64,000 nucleotides of DNA from Breviolum minutum Mf 1.05b.01 (taxonomy: Eukaryota; Sar; Dinophyceae; Suessiales; Symbiodiniaceae): contig DF239783.1 of the NCBI GenBank assembly GCA_000507305.1, positions 58,080-122,079 of the forward strand, in the 5' to 3' direction. Of the stretch, positions 54,459-64,000 are shown piece after piece. Positions within the stretch are counted from its first letter, which is position 1; the number at the start of each line of letters is the position of its first letter. The notes below the pieces were generated by a model, which searched no databases, was not told the origin of the DNA, and was given only the letters and a program-made list of their open reading frames with translations. The translations under genes and the position numbers were made by a program.

Positions 54459-54901
54459 TTACAAGTGGCTTTTACTATAGTCCATTGATGGATAGTTGAT
54501 GATTGATAGAAGCAGGGATCAGGTAAAGGATTGAGAAAGACCTTATGACAATCTGAACCCAAAGTTGAGATTTCCATCGTGATATGTTACATCAGTATAA
54601 AGTTCGTCCATCTTACGTAAAGGCCAGACATGACATCCTGATCTTCAAAAGGCTTCCCGCAGTTTACGGGACTGCCTAGCATAAGACATCATAAGATCCT
54701 AGGAAGGCACTGACGCTTCGGAGAAAGTGCAGCGCGTCACATGGCAGGCCAAAACACGAGAGGCCACTGCATGGCTCTCAGGAGAGACTTGAGACGCCGT
54801 CCAAACGATATACATATTGAATAGATAGAAAGTTTATGAAAGTTTATTCAAATGTAAAATGATCGAGAAGATCCGATTTTCTGGCGGCATTTTAAGTTTT
54901 T

Positions 54902-55242
54902 GTGTTTTGTGTTTGGGAATGTCGTGATTGTCATGCCTTGCTGTGTAACTGCATTTGTATGCTGTGGCCTGGAGGAGTATTTGCACTGCGCTACCTGGGT
55001 TGGGAGTTCTCACTGAAGCTGCTGACAGCCGTCATCCAGTACTTCCACCAGGTCACGATCTCAGTTTTGGATGTGCACGAAGCTTCAAATTCAGTGTGAT
55101 TCGGAGAGTATGTTAGTATGCTTGTATCATTTTGTATCTTGTTAAATCCCATAACTTCTCTTACATTGAGGAAGCTAGGAAGGACAGTGAAGCGATTCCA
55201 TTCTTCTTGTCAGCTATGCAGTGTGGGACTATTTGGCCTTAG
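54902..55242 (+). CDS. plus-strand membrane-like exons
   Basis: Up to TGA 55097 a frame reads GGVFALRYLGWEFSLKLLTA, VIQYFHQ, then VTISVLDVHEAS. 55171-55242 after TTACATTGAG/G reads EARKDSEAIPFFLSAMQCGT and TAG. Lies between minus-strand candidates, so strand assignment is uncertain. Confidence 0.35.
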
Positions 55243-55315
55243 TGTGCGACTTCACAGGCACAACCTCAAACATAGACAAGTAATGCTGAGAAACAGCTCC
55301 CACGATCTCCCATGT

Positions 55316-56179
55316 TCATTTTCCAGAAGATGAATGACGATCAACCATGCACAACTTGAGCTCGAACGGACCTGCAAGGATGGTGTCTCCATCATAGCCA
55401 GGAGGCCAAGTATTCAAGACAGTGACAGGCTTTATTCTCGCGCTGACTCGGACGGCGTATTCTGAGACAGTTCCAAAAAAGACGTCATTCAAGACATTCA
55501 GATTCTGCGTTTCAAATTTGAGATGGACGTGAATTTGGGCTTCTGGCATCTACAAACCTGTTAAAGGTTGCAAAGTGTCAAAGCCGCATCACATCGGCTT
55601 GGAAATCATTTGCTATTGCCGTTGCATTTGATTTTATGCTTTTCGGAGCTCAACAGATTGCTTTAAGAATCGGAACATGGTGAGGTCTTATGATATTTTG
55701 AGAGATGTGAGGGAAATTCAATTGGAAGAACCAAGATGAGATACGGTAAGATTGCAAGATCCTGCGTAGAATCCAGCAGGTTTTTAGGGTTTCTCCCTCA
55801 AACTTGACAGCCGAGAGAGGTTCAAGGCCCAGGTTCAGGCAGTGAAGTGTGGTACAACCGAGGTGATCATTGCAGTCGGTTTCATCGCAACGGTCATGGA
55901 CACAGCCAGTAAGAGTGTCCGTGCAGCTGAAGCCTTTGATGTTTGGAATTTTCATGAACCCTCAAGCAAAGCAGAATGGATTTCTGGGGATCTTCAAGGT
56001 CTAGAGTCTGGAGATGTCTGAAGTGTAGAGTTTGCTTCAACATGGTGCCATATGTTGTCAGAATCGTCGGTTTTGAACCCTTTTACCGATTGAAAATACT
56101 TAAAACACGATTGCTGGAAACGAGTGGTTGAATAATTTGGAGGAGACTCGAACGGATCAGCTACGGCAAGTGGTAACAT
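55316..56179 (-). CDS. minus-strand gene with Cys-rich domain
   Basis: Read right to left: first exon 56179-56087 (ATG; MLPLAVADPFESPPNYSTTR, donor GTAAAA); Cys-rich exon about 55926-55804 (CTDTLTGCVHDRCDETDCND, then HLGCTTLHCLNLGLEPLS), with spacing C-x7-C-x4-C-x4-C-x5-C-x4-C; last exon 55549-55316 (PEAQIHVHLKFETQNLNVLN, VFFGTVSEYAVRVSARIKPV, TILAGPFELKLCMVDRH, TGA at 55316-55318). The Cys spacing suggests a disulphide-bonded extracellular module, and the last exon looks like beta-sandwich sequence; a secreted or surface protein is inferred. The first join is not in phase with the borders given, so an exon is missing or a border is wrong. Confidence 0.45.
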
Positions 56180-56593
56180 GTCAAGAGAAGCATGTTTGAC
56201 AAACGCAACCAGTCTCTCATCACAACCGGACTTTTGAAAGTTTCAACTGTTTGACAGTCATCATTTAAGCGTTAACATGGGTTAACCATAGTTTCAGAAT
56301 GGTTCACCCGAGTTCAGCTGTTCCTGTCTCAGGCTGTATTCGCCTTTGGGAATCCTTTGCCACGCGAGGCCATATATGGACTTTTGATGTCTCAATGCTG
56401 GAAGTGCAAAGATAGCGCAACACATGAGTCGCATCAGAATTCGATATAGTTCTCAATATGTAGTTCTACTTCCATGCTGAAGAAGGAACTTCCTCAATTC
56501 AACCCCTTGAGTGGTTATGAGATTTGCGATTTACGACGATTTATGATGATTCACTATCATTCATGATTTGTGGTTTATGTGTTTTGGGTGCAG

Positions 56594-57135
56594 CTCTTGG
56601 CGATCATTCCGTTGTTTTACAAGTCACATTTGTCAGGACTTGTGTGTGAAGATACAAACCTTGAGCAAGACTCTGGACATAGACGTCATTAGACATGGAG
56701 ACACACGATTTCTCTCGCAGGAGGCAGCTCCACCTGGTCAGGCCACCGTGTGGCGAAAGCAAAGTCATTGGAAGTCGTCAGGATAGTCGTCCAAGTTAGG
56801 ATCGAAGTTTCCATGGCATATTCTGACATAGTATTAGAAGTTTTGGAAAGTTGTTGGACCATCGGAAGTCTCTCACCTCGAAACTGGAAGGTTCTTGGAA
56901 AGCTGCAAGCGGCACAGCTGGCTTCAGTTGGGAATCACTCCTGTATAATGCTGTGATCTTTTTGGAAAGCCAAAAAGCCATACCGGGCCATACTCTTGTA
57001 CTTGGTGACTTGGTGCTGAACTTTTCCTCTCTCAAGACTTCATGCAGAGAAAATGTTGCTTGCTATTGGTTGACTGTTTGCCAGGCTGTGTCTTTGTGGC
57101 CAGACGTTGTGCAAAGCACTCAAAGGGAGCTTTAG
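56594..57135 (+). CDS. exons separated by a 36-nt intron
   Basis: 56594-56684 reads LLAIIPLFYKSHLSGLVCED, TNLEQDSGHR; 56721-56956 reads HRVAKAKSLEVVRIVVQVRI, MAYSDIVLEVLESCWTIGSL, NWKVLGKLQAAQLASVGN, TGA 56954. They join in phase 1 over 56685-56720 (GTCATT...CTCGCAG). A competing frame from 56851 (SLLYNAVIFLESQKAIPGHT to QREL, TAG 57133) and another through 56641-56786 (VKIQTLSKTLDIDVIRHGDT) are open too. Confidence 0.4.
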
Positions 57136-57460
57136 CTTGCCAACGGCGATATGTATCTAATACCAAAGGCAAGATGTGTCAAAGTGTCATTGTAGTGTCA
57201 TACTATATGAGCCCCTCACATCATGTAATTATATGCCACAATAGCATGCAACGTTGGCAAACGTCGACGATGCTTTTGGCTGCTGTTTTTTCTGACGCCC
57301 TGCGCACAGTACGTTGCTTGGATTTGCCAAGGATTTGGCTCCTCAGTCCAACCAACTTGGCCTTTGGATTTGGACACTCAGACCACAAAATGATTGCAAC
57401 AAACGATAAAAGAACGATACTGTAAACCATTTGTGATCGTTTGAAACGTTTGTGGTTTTG

Positions 57461-58232
57461 ATGGATGTTGCAAGTTGCGGAACAGAGACCTTAGGAGCAG
57501 CCTACATGAATGGGTACTTCAACGCTGAGATTGCCTTGAAGATCGGAGGACCAGGCCAGGCAGTTACTATTTCGTATGATTTGTTGTTTTACCGCGGTTC
57601 TTCGCTTAAAAGTGTGACAGTGCGGCAGCTGAATCAGAAGCGGATGAATACTCAAGTGATCCGCGAATATCCTCGATCTCTCATCACGAGTTTCCTGCTT
57701 CAGCGGTTTGTGCATGCTTTTAACCTTTGTTCACATGGAATTTGATGAATTGCTTGTGATATCATGATATTCATCATCTTCTTCACTATGAAATTCATGA
57801 TTTATAATCAAATACACATACAATGATTCGTATGATCTTATTTGTCGCAGTTTCTAGTTCGTTTACGTCTCCCCTTGGCAGCCTCCATCGGCGCGCTCAC
57901 GGCGCTTACCGTGGCCTCTGCCGCATGTGGTTCTGTGGCCTACAGCCTGGGTGCTGAGTTGTCATCTCATTTTCTGAGAAAGTTATGCTTATATCATACA
58001 TAATATACGCTTATATATATAATATATATATATATATACTATATATAAAATATACGCTTAATTTGATACCGTAATACTCTTTCTGACAGATTCTGTCGCG
58101 GCTGGCCGAGGTTATTTGGGACAGCGAGGCCTGGCGCTACCAATGGCATTGGGATCTGTAGCAAGGTCCTTAGTCCTGAGAACGCACAAGCGACATCTAA
58201 CAGAAGTACCTAGTCTTGCCTGTAGCTTTTGA
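57461..58232 (+). CDS. three-exon membrane protein gene
   Basis: Exons 57461-57655, 57851-57950 and 58090-58232 give about 145 residues with matching phases (0, then 1), GT donors (GTGATC, GTGCTG) and AG acceptors. ATG 57461 starts MDVASCGTETLGAAYMNGYF; then IALKIGGPGQAVTISYDLLF; a hydrophobic Ala-rich helix LPLAASIGALTALTVASAAC at about residues 70-95; and RGYLGQRGLALPMALGSVAR with a basic C-terminus, TGA 58230. One transmembrane helix, perhaps two. The start is plausible but an upstream exon cannot be excluded. The second intron contains an AT repeat. No family recognised. Confidence 0.55.
57998..58062. repeat. AT-rich palindromic repeat in an intron
   Basis: A (TA)n block bounded on both sides by a direct copy of AATATACGCTTA or a close match. 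Confidence 0.7.
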
Positions 58233-59100
58233 TAAGTGGATGTGAGGAGCATTTCGGACAGAACCGTTTCGAGACTAGTGTTGTAATTATAGTTTTGCTA
58301 CATTTTGCTCTGAGTGTTGTAGAGCCAAAGTCGGTGAGAAGACCCATTTTGTTCGAATGGCTTGGCAACATCGAACGGTTTGAACAAGTCCAAAAGGTCA
58401 ATAATTGGTTCTTAAAAAAGGCGTGGTAGGCCTGACATTTCTGAGCTCCTCGCATGAATTCCTGTGCCAAGCAATGGAAATGAAAGATACGTAAATGGAT
58501 CTTCATTTCTCTCAAATCCCACATCTAATTCGATGTCCCTGAGCCTTTGCCCAGGCCATGCTTGCGACCATGTGCGCAAAGTCTAGAATGTAATATGCAG
58601 ATGTTTCATGATTTTATTAGGACCTTCGAAATTTCAGGATATTCTTGGTGTTCCTTGAGTTGACGCCAGGCGCTGGCGTGAGTGAAAGATGAAAGTTGTA
58701 AGGGCGAAGCTGCAATGCAACTTGTGACAAAACACACGAGGTACTTTGGATTCAATGAGATGAAAGGCTGGGGCGTGCCTTGACTGCAGAGAAGTGCCGA
58801 CAGGTTCGCTTTCACAAAGCTCACGGTCGCAGTATTCATAGCGGTTGCATGTAGTCATTATAATCTGATTGTAATCATTATGCTTTTCGTTCTTCATCTT
58901 TCTTCCAGGAAAGGTGGTACATGCTGACGTGCTGTGCATTTGCTGTTGTGACATTCCAATGGGAAGGCTTTTCGGTTGTGATGAGTTGTGATGGTGTGTG
59001 TGGGATTGCTTGCGGCTCTGAGTCAATGTGGATTATCTTGCCCTACCTGCTGTGGGGTTTGGGCAGAGGAAGCTGCTTGGCCGATGCGAAACATGATTAG
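58230..59100 (+). CDS. membrane protein exons
   Basis: 58232-58429 is a 66-codon frame with a hydrophobic segment (SVVIIVLLHFALSVVEPKSV) and ERFEQVQKVNNWFLKKAW. 58638-58677 reads IFLVFLELTPGAG with donor GTGAGT. 58909-59100 after CTTTCTTCCAG/G reads RWYMLTCCAFAVVTFQWEGF, VCGIACGSESMWIILPYLLW and GLGRGSCLADAKHD, TAG 59098. The last two join in phase 0. Two transmembrane helices in the last exon. Long minus-strand frames across 58606-59026 are judged shadows. Confidence 0.5.
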
Positions 59101-59236
59101 AAGGAGCAGCAGGATTCAACACTACCACATAATACGGGCGCCAAGAGCACTCTTTTTGCGTTTTTTTGCATGTTTTTGCTATACTCGTAGTTTCTATTAG
59201 TTTCTTAGAGTTCATGACAGGTTTTCATTTCTCTTA

Positions 59237-59573
59237 GCGTCGCTCGGCCCGTGTCTCTACGATCAGAAGGTGAGCACAGGATGTCCTAGGTCCATCTATG
59301 TCCTAGGTATGAAAATGTGTGAAAGAAAACCAATTGTATTGCTACAACTGGTCAAGAATGGTCCAAGGTCCAAGACAGTCAAGACATGTCAAGACAACTT
59401 TGAATGTCTTGGAATTGTCCTCAGGTTATGAGTCGGTGAATCGTGCTGCTTTAGCAGATTTCTACCGTGGGAGTGACACTTGGACCGCATGCCACGTAAC
59501 GAAGAGATGGTCAGAGGGTCAGACACGGCTGCCATGTGTCCTTCGCGGAAAGGTTTACAGCACGCGTTTGTAG
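59237..59573 (+). CDS. two exons, unknown
   Basis: 59237-59269 reads SLGPCLYDQK, donor GTGAGC. About 59433-59573 after TTGTCCTCAG/G reads YESVNRAALADFYRGSDTWT, ACHVTKRWSEGQTRLPCVLR, ending VYSTRL at TAG or with a donor at GTTTAC. They do not share a phase directly (0 to 1). Confidence 0.4.
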
Positions 59574-59858
59574 GGTCAATGCAGGATGTCTCAATTCAAC
59601 TAACCTGTTAGAATTATAGAAGACAAGGTCAATTCTTGGGAATCACTTTCCCAGTTGCACGGCAGTATGGGATAGCCTGGACAAATTTTGGGTGATTCTG
59701 GCCCTGACAGCTATCATCGTGCTGTTTCCCCTTAATCAAAATAATCAAACAATAGGATGCAATAGTTAGGGTACATATAATCTACGTATATTACTCCATG
59801 AAATCTATTATCATCTTACGTATATCTACAGATGGACATATATAATATAGTCACGTAC

Positions 59859-60000
59859 CATGTTGCAGAACGCGTTCGTCCTATTCTTGCACGTTGCTAG
59901 AAAGCGGATGCAGCCTTCGCCAACTTCACCTTTCAGCAGTGCACTGTGACTTGGATTTGGAAGGAGCTTCGAAGGGCCGCAATGGTAAACGTGGTACCTG
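59859..60000 (+). CDS. possible first exon and next exon
   Basis: ATG 59859 reads MLQNAFVLFLHVARKRMQPS, a short N-terminal-like hydrophobic segment. From about 59938 another frame reads CTVTWIWKELRRAAM with donor GTAAAC near 59984. Confidence 0.3.
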
Positions 60001-60277
60001 GATGTACCTGGTAGAAATGGTAAAACCGGTAAAACTAGAAGGGTTCTGATCTGGTCCAATTCCAGCAGAGTTTTTTGCACCTGGCCTGGACTTGGAGATC
60101 AGATGAGATATGAAGGATTCTGAAGGTAGAAAAGGACAAAGGATATAGATTCAAAAAAATGAGCTACAAAAATGAAGGAATATATCATGAAATTGTATGA
60201 CATCAAGATATATTGAGAATTAACATTGAAATCATGACGTTAAAATACCTAAAATACCTGAACATGTGAAGCTTCAG

Positions 60278-60391
60278 GCCTCTGCCTTGGCATTTTTCAT
60301 GAATCGAGCGAAGGTGTCGGGCAGCCAAGTTGAATCGGAGACAGACACCGAACGTGAACTTGAAGACATACTTCGTGTGGAATGTGATTAG
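60278..60391 (+). CDS. terminal exon, acidic helix
   Basis: Acceptor GAAGCTTCAG/G; reads ASALAFFMNRAKVSGSQVES, ETDTERELEDILRVECD, TAG 60389. No competing frame. Followed by AT-rich DNA. Confidence 0.5.
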   Translation, partial: ASALAFFMNRAKVSGSQVESETDTERELEDILRVECD

Positions 60392-60497
60392 TGATATTAG
60401 ATGATATTTGTGCATATCCTTGTATATTGTTGATATTTATTTATGTTAGTTGATTGTTCGTACATATGCTTTAAAATCAGCTATATTGTTTTTGCAG

Positions 60498-60602
60498 CAC
60501 ACACACAGAACCATATCATGTAAAGTTGCAAAGGATGCCGGGCTGTCTTTGGGCAAAGAAGCCAGAGATTTGCTGCAATCATGCCACACTTTGCAGAGCT
60601 GA
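60498..60602 (+). CDS. terminal exon
   Basis: Acceptor TTGTTTTTGCAG; reads HTHRTISCKVAKDAGLSLGK, EARDLLQSCHTLQS, TGA 60600. A 72-codon frame overlaps (CNHATLCRADCLAFACEVC) and could be the real one if the exon ends at GTCTGT near 60627. Confidence 0.4.
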   Translation, partial: HTHRTISCKVAKDAGLSLGKEARDLLQSCHTLQS

Positions 60603-60757
60603 TTGCCTTGCCTTTGCCTGTGAGGTCTGTCGTTGTTACTACAATCATGGCCTGTTTGATTATGCCATTCTATGGCGTGGTCAGAAGGCGCCGTGGGATG
60701 TAGATCTAGATGTATATAGATGCAGTGAGACGGGCTTGCACTGACACGGGGTTGCAG

Positions 60758-60826
60758 GCGAGCAGACCAGCGAGAGCGAGTGCCGCTCATACAGGCGCGG
60801 TGTTTGACAATTCAAATTCAAATTGA
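60758..60826 (+). CDS. short terminal exon
   Basis: Acceptor GGGTTGCAG/G; reads ASRPARASAAHTGAVFDNSN, TGA 60824. Confidence 0.35.
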   Translation, partial: ASRPARASAAHTGAVFDNSNSN

Positions 60827-61062
60827 TGCACTGATTTGAAGATTGGTTGCGAAGATTGGCCATTCAGCCAGATTTGAATGTGTCGCTGTGACGTGCTGTC
60901 TTTAAATCTGACTCTGAGACGGCAGTCCGCGAGGACTCTGTAACTTGAAGCTGGAGAAGCTCCTGGCAATTGCCCGTCCATAAAAAGCAAAAGCAGATGG
61001 GGCAGCTTCAGATGCGTATAATGGCGTATAAGTAGCAATATCAACGAATACGCACTGTGCAG

Positions 61063-61425
61063 ATGGCTGCGGGCTGTCATGAAGAAGGATCAAACAAGTT
61101 GAAATTGACTTCTTTGCTTTGCTTTGATTGTCCAGACTTGTTACTCGTACGTCCTGGTAGTTCTGTTGTGACTGTTTGTTCTTCTTTAGTCGGCAATGTG
61201 GTTGAAATTGCACTTGGCAACCTTTGGCAAATTGAAAAATTGTCCTTTTCCATATTTCTTATCTACACAAGCTGTGCCAGGATCGCAAATTGACTGCGGT
61301 TTTTAGACATGTGTTTAGACAGTGAACTTCAGTGAACCTTTGGCCTCGACCTTACCAAGATTCTGATTTGAATGCAGTGTCTCCATTGTGTTTTGACATT
61401 GGGTCTGTCTGTACCGGACGATGAT
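61063..61425 (+). CDS. exon cluster
   Basis: 61063-61100 reads MAAGCHEEGSNK after TGTGCAG (possible start). About 61192-61240 reads VGNVVEIALGNLWQIEK. About 61281-61325 after TGTGCCAG/G reads DRKLTAVFRHVFRQ and stop. 61378-61425 after AATGCAG reads CLHCVLTLGLSVPDDD with donor GTGAGT. Joins not resolved. Confidence 0.35.
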
Positions 61426-61479
61426 GTGAGTGCTGTGTTTTGCTGGTGTTCTGCCTTCAAAACTTATGATTCTTGTTTC

Positions 61480-61935
61480 AGGATTTATTTTTTTGGGGCG
61501 GGTGGCTGGGGATTTTTTCCGTTTTTGGTCCCCTGGTCCTCTGGTCTTCTGGTCCCCTAGTCCTCTGTTCTTTTTCGTTTTTTTATTCTTGTCTTGTAGT
61601 TTGTTTTATTATCTGTTTTTTTGTTTTGTTCTTCTTGTTTTCTTTTCTTTTCTTTTGTTAGTTTAGCTATTGTTGTTTTATTTTTATGTTGTTCATTTGT
61701 TCATGTGTTTCATTATTTTCTTTATCTTCTTTTCCTTTGTTTTAGCATGTTTTGTTTTTTGCTTGTTTCTTTTTCATTTGTTTTCTTGTTTTTTTTAATG
61801 TTTTTCTTCCGTTTATTATTGTTATTATCATTATTATTTACTTAGTTTATTCTTTTCTTGTTTTAATGTTTTTATTTTGACATGTTCAATCGTCTTATTT
61901 TTCAAGTTTAATGTTATTTTTTGTTAGTCGTTCCT
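61480..61935 (+). repeat. T-rich low-complexity block
   Basis: About 450 bases with long T runs; 61525-61570 contains a 10-bp unit (CCTCTGGTCT-like) four times. The other strand is A/purine-rich. No coding frame supported. Confidence 0.85.
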
Positions 61936-62047
61936 GTTTTACTGTACGTATACTAAGTAGAATTACAGACATAATAAAACATGAATACAACAATGCCAAA
62001 AAACCGAAGCAAAAAATTGTATGTGAATGACAAGTTACTTTACTTCA

Positions 62048-62113
62048 AGTGATCCCGACCATGACATTTCAAAACAGCCGAAACTGTTTCTGTCCCTGGC
62101 CGGAAACCGAGAT
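62048..62113 (+). CDS. exon
   Basis: After TTACTTCAAG reads DPDHDISKQPKLFLSLAGNR, ending at donor GTAATC. A second frame, 81 codons from 62049, also stays open. Confidence 0.35.
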
Positions 62114-62322
62114 GGTAATCCCTTGCCAATGTGAAGGAAGGAAAGCTACTCGTTTGATTAAAAATGTTCATTCACTGAGATCCGAAGATCGGCGAGTCTT
62201 AGTGCAACTTGGCAGTTCCCGTCTTGTTGTGTCACTTTGTTTCTGGAAATATACTTTTCACATGATATATTTCTATCATATCTATAAGTTATAAGGGTCG
62301 GTTGATTCGATTTCTCTGGTAG

Positions 62323-62550
62323 ATGTCGGACAGTGGCATGGAGGTCCTTTCTGCAATTTTCACTTGTTCAAGGTTTCAGAAGGAGACAAATTTGAGCCTT
62401 TTGGGGTCGTCATCTCTGTGCCATGATGCTGCCATGGCTCCTACTCGTTGTGATTGCCGCTGGATCCCTCTGCAATATCGAACGCATAAACAACACTTTC
62501 CCATCTCAGGTGGGGCAGGTGGGTATGGCCTGTATGGCCTCACTGCCTAG
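62323..62550 (+). CDS. small ORF or exon
   Basis: ATG 62323 reads MSDSGMEVLSAIFTCSRFQK, SLLGSSSLCHDAAMAPTRCD, RTHKQHFPISGGAGGYGLYG, TAG 62548. A donor GTGGGG near 62511 is possible. Confidence 0.35.
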   Translation: MSDSGMEVLSAIFTCSRFQKETNLSLLGSSSLCHDAAMAPTRCDCRWIPLQYRTHKQHFPISGGAGGYGLYGLTA

Positions 62551-62819
62551 TGGTGAAGTTTGAGAATTTCAGCTTTGGAAAAACATTGAACTGACCGAAT
62601 CTGAAAAGGTCGCTACTTGAAATACGTGTTTTTTTGCATAAGACTTGCTGTAAGACTGCATCCACACAGTATTCAGACGATGTTGGCATATTGATGCATA
62701 TTGTAACATTATCGCACCTTCAATTTCTCTCTCGGAGGCTCTTGCTTGGGCACCTTGATGTTGCTGACTTGACTTCATAGCTGATTCCGTCACACAGGAG
62801 AAACAAAACTCCCATGGGC

Positions 62820-62915
62820 AAAATAAGAACAACAACAACAACAAGAACAACAACAACAACAACAATAACGACAACAACAACAACAATATCAAATAACAAC
62901 AACAACAACAACAAA
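62820..62915 (+). repeat. (AAC)n microsatellite
   Basis: About 30 imperfect AAC units, interrupted near 62884. It is the reverse complement type of the GTT array at 21.3 kb. Confidence 0.95.
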
Positions 62916-63225
62916 ATCAAATTAATTAGCAACATTTAAAAGAGAAACTAAGGCAAAATTATATAAAACGACCAACTAATAACAACCAATCAACCAACAT
63001 GGGGGATGCCTTAAATAATTATTCCAGGGTGGTATGATACATGCTGGAATATTTTTTTTGGAATAATTTTTTTTGGAATAATTTTGGTTCAAGGGGGTAT
63101 GGGGGGGGGATACCTCCCCCCTCAGAATCGTAGGAATAATTTTTACCATAACCCTCTACAAATCTCTACAACATATAGTTCAAGGAATGTAAAAGGAAGT
63201 AAAAAGAAGAACTATGAAGAACTGA

Positions 63226-63792
63226 GTGAGACCCTTCCATCTGGCTGAATTAAGTTGGTCAGATGAATGGTGGGCAACGATAGGGAACCTTCCTGTTTGC
63301 ATCATCGTGCTATATCATGCTTCCCCCCAAATCACCAATTGCCTTGGGACTAGTAAAGACATGGAAAGACATGTGGGACCAAAAAGGGACAAAAATCATC
63401 AAGAATCATGGGCTGGCGGGTTCGTTCGATTTGACTCGCCGTGTGTGGGGAAGCTTGGGTTTTGGATCGAGTTTCAACGACTTGACCAAATCACGATGGA
63501 ATATTATCCCAAAAACACTTTGGCCCAATGGCTAGATCCAGCCAACCTCTATAAAACAAGTTTTCCATTTGGATACCCTTTTCCTTTTTTTCCTATCTTT
63601 TCCACCTTGAAAATCTTGATAATTATTCTGCTAGTACCTGACATCAACAAAACTGGTGGAATATTTGCAACAAAAAACACCACACCAGACCAATGGCCAC
63701 CACATCGAACCAATCTATTTGTTTATATGGTTTCCATTTTTTCCATTCCTTTCCATACTTTTCACCTTTCCTCTAAGGGAAAGAATTGTTAA
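63226..63792 (+). CDS. repetitive ORF at the window end
   Basis: A 188-codon frame over the tandem repeat. It contains LAQWLDPANLYKTSFPFGYP and PFPFFPIFSTLKILIILL-type hydrophobic sequence. The next repeat copy encodes LLDPANHVKTNFPFGYPFPF in the frame from 63786. Because the repeat length is a multiple of three the frame persists by structure, so it need not be a gene. Confidence 0.25.
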   Translation: MRPFHLAELSWSDEWWATIGNLPVCIIVLYHASPQITNCLGTSKDMERHVGPKRDKNHQESWAGGFVRFDSPCVGKLGFWIEFQRLDQITMEYYPKNTLAQWLDPANLYKTSFPFGYPFPFFPIFSTLKILIIILLVPDINKTGGIFATKNTTPDQWPPHRTNLFVYMVSIFSIPFHTFHLSSKGKNC

Positions 63793-64000
63793 TTATTCTG
63801 CTAGTATCTGACATCCCCAACCACGATGGTATATTTACCCAAAAGCAGACCCGATGGCTTCTAGATCCAGCCAACCACGTTAAAACAAACTTTCCATTTG
63901 GATACCCTTTTCCTTTTTTTCCTAATCTTTTCCACCTTGAAAATCTTGATAATTATTCTGCTAGTACCTGACATCAACAAAACTGGTGGAATATTTGCAA
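63533..64000 (+). repeat. 330-bp tandem repeat, cut by window end
   Basis: 63533-63670 is repeated at 63863-64000 with few changes (offset 330). Inside the unit the motif AATTATTCTGCTAGTAYCTG occurs at 63621, 63791 and 63951, so the unit is itself an old doubling of about 160-170 bp. Confidence 0.9.

Noticed and set aside
58606..59026. Minus-strand ORFs of 77 and 130 codons
   Set aside because: They oppose plus exons 58638-58677 and 58909-59100, which have matching phase and good splice sites.
61430..61845. Phe/Leu-rich plus ORFs in the T-rich block as membrane proteins
   Set aside because: They only reflect the T-rich sequence; no splice sites or balanced composition.
62569..62935. Leu- or Val-rich minus ORFs over the (AAC)n array
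   Set aside because: Translation of a microsatellite.
1..64000. tRNA, rRNA, CRISPR, bacterial operons or viral genes
   Set aside because: No cloverleaf, rRNA core sequence, regularly spaced repeat array or recognisable viral or transposase protein was found by reading. Covariance and profile searches were not possible here.

Overview
This window looks like nuclear DNA of a dinoflagellate, most likely one of the Symbiodiniaceae or a relative. That is inferred, not proven. Reasons: very dense, short exons (about 15-230 nt) split by many introns; acceptors that are mostly AG followed by G; donors that include GC and probably GA as well as GT; almost all coding signal on one strand, as in the unidirectional gene arrays described for these algae; simple repeats everywhere; and a photolyase-like/alpha-beta hydrolase fusion of the type found in plants and algae. 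Bacterial features (operons, ribosome binding sites, IS elements, CRISPR, tRNA or rRNA genes) were not seen.

Layout. 0.2-2.7 kb: pieces of charged or acidic proteins. 3.7-5.7 kb: a CCCH zinc-finger protein gene. 6.3-14.2 kb: a long chain of about 25 short exons on the + strand, described as two blocks that may be one gene. 14.6-16.8 kb: the one gene that is secure in function, an intronless photolyase-like/hydrolase fusion. 17-19 kb and 19.7-20.4 kb: two more + strand exon chains. 21-24.5 kb: a coiled-coil protein, followed by a pyrimidine repeat tract. 25-35 kb: Pro-rich, Lys/Asn-rich and membrane-protein exons. 36.6-37.3 kb: a ubiquitin-like protein. 38-43 kb: scattered exons. 43.3-43.9 kb: an assembly gap next to a short tandem repeat. 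44-53 kb: small genes and exons, including three two- or three-exon models with matching phases (45.2, 45.8 and 46.7 kb). 53.4-56.2 kb: the only stretch with good minus-strand coding signal. 56.6-62.6 kb: + strand membrane-protein genes and exons. 62.8-64 kb: repeats and a tandemly repeated ORF.

Method and limits. Exons were found by reading acceptor, open frame and donor by eye and checking that intron phases match. Exon borders are predictions. A stop codon after an exon is not proof of a 3' end, because an unseen donor may lie before it. Where two frames stay open, this is stated. Stretches not listed hold no coding signal I could support and read as AT-rich intron or intergenic DNA: about 800-1000, 2740-3700, 5660-6250, 9680-10440, 14156-14560, 19050-19730, 20400-21200, 27830-28100, 36650-37110 (intron), 37310-37910, 41310-42010, 43930-44010, 44080-44660, 46330-46690, 47300-47830, 49900-50500, 52120-53190.
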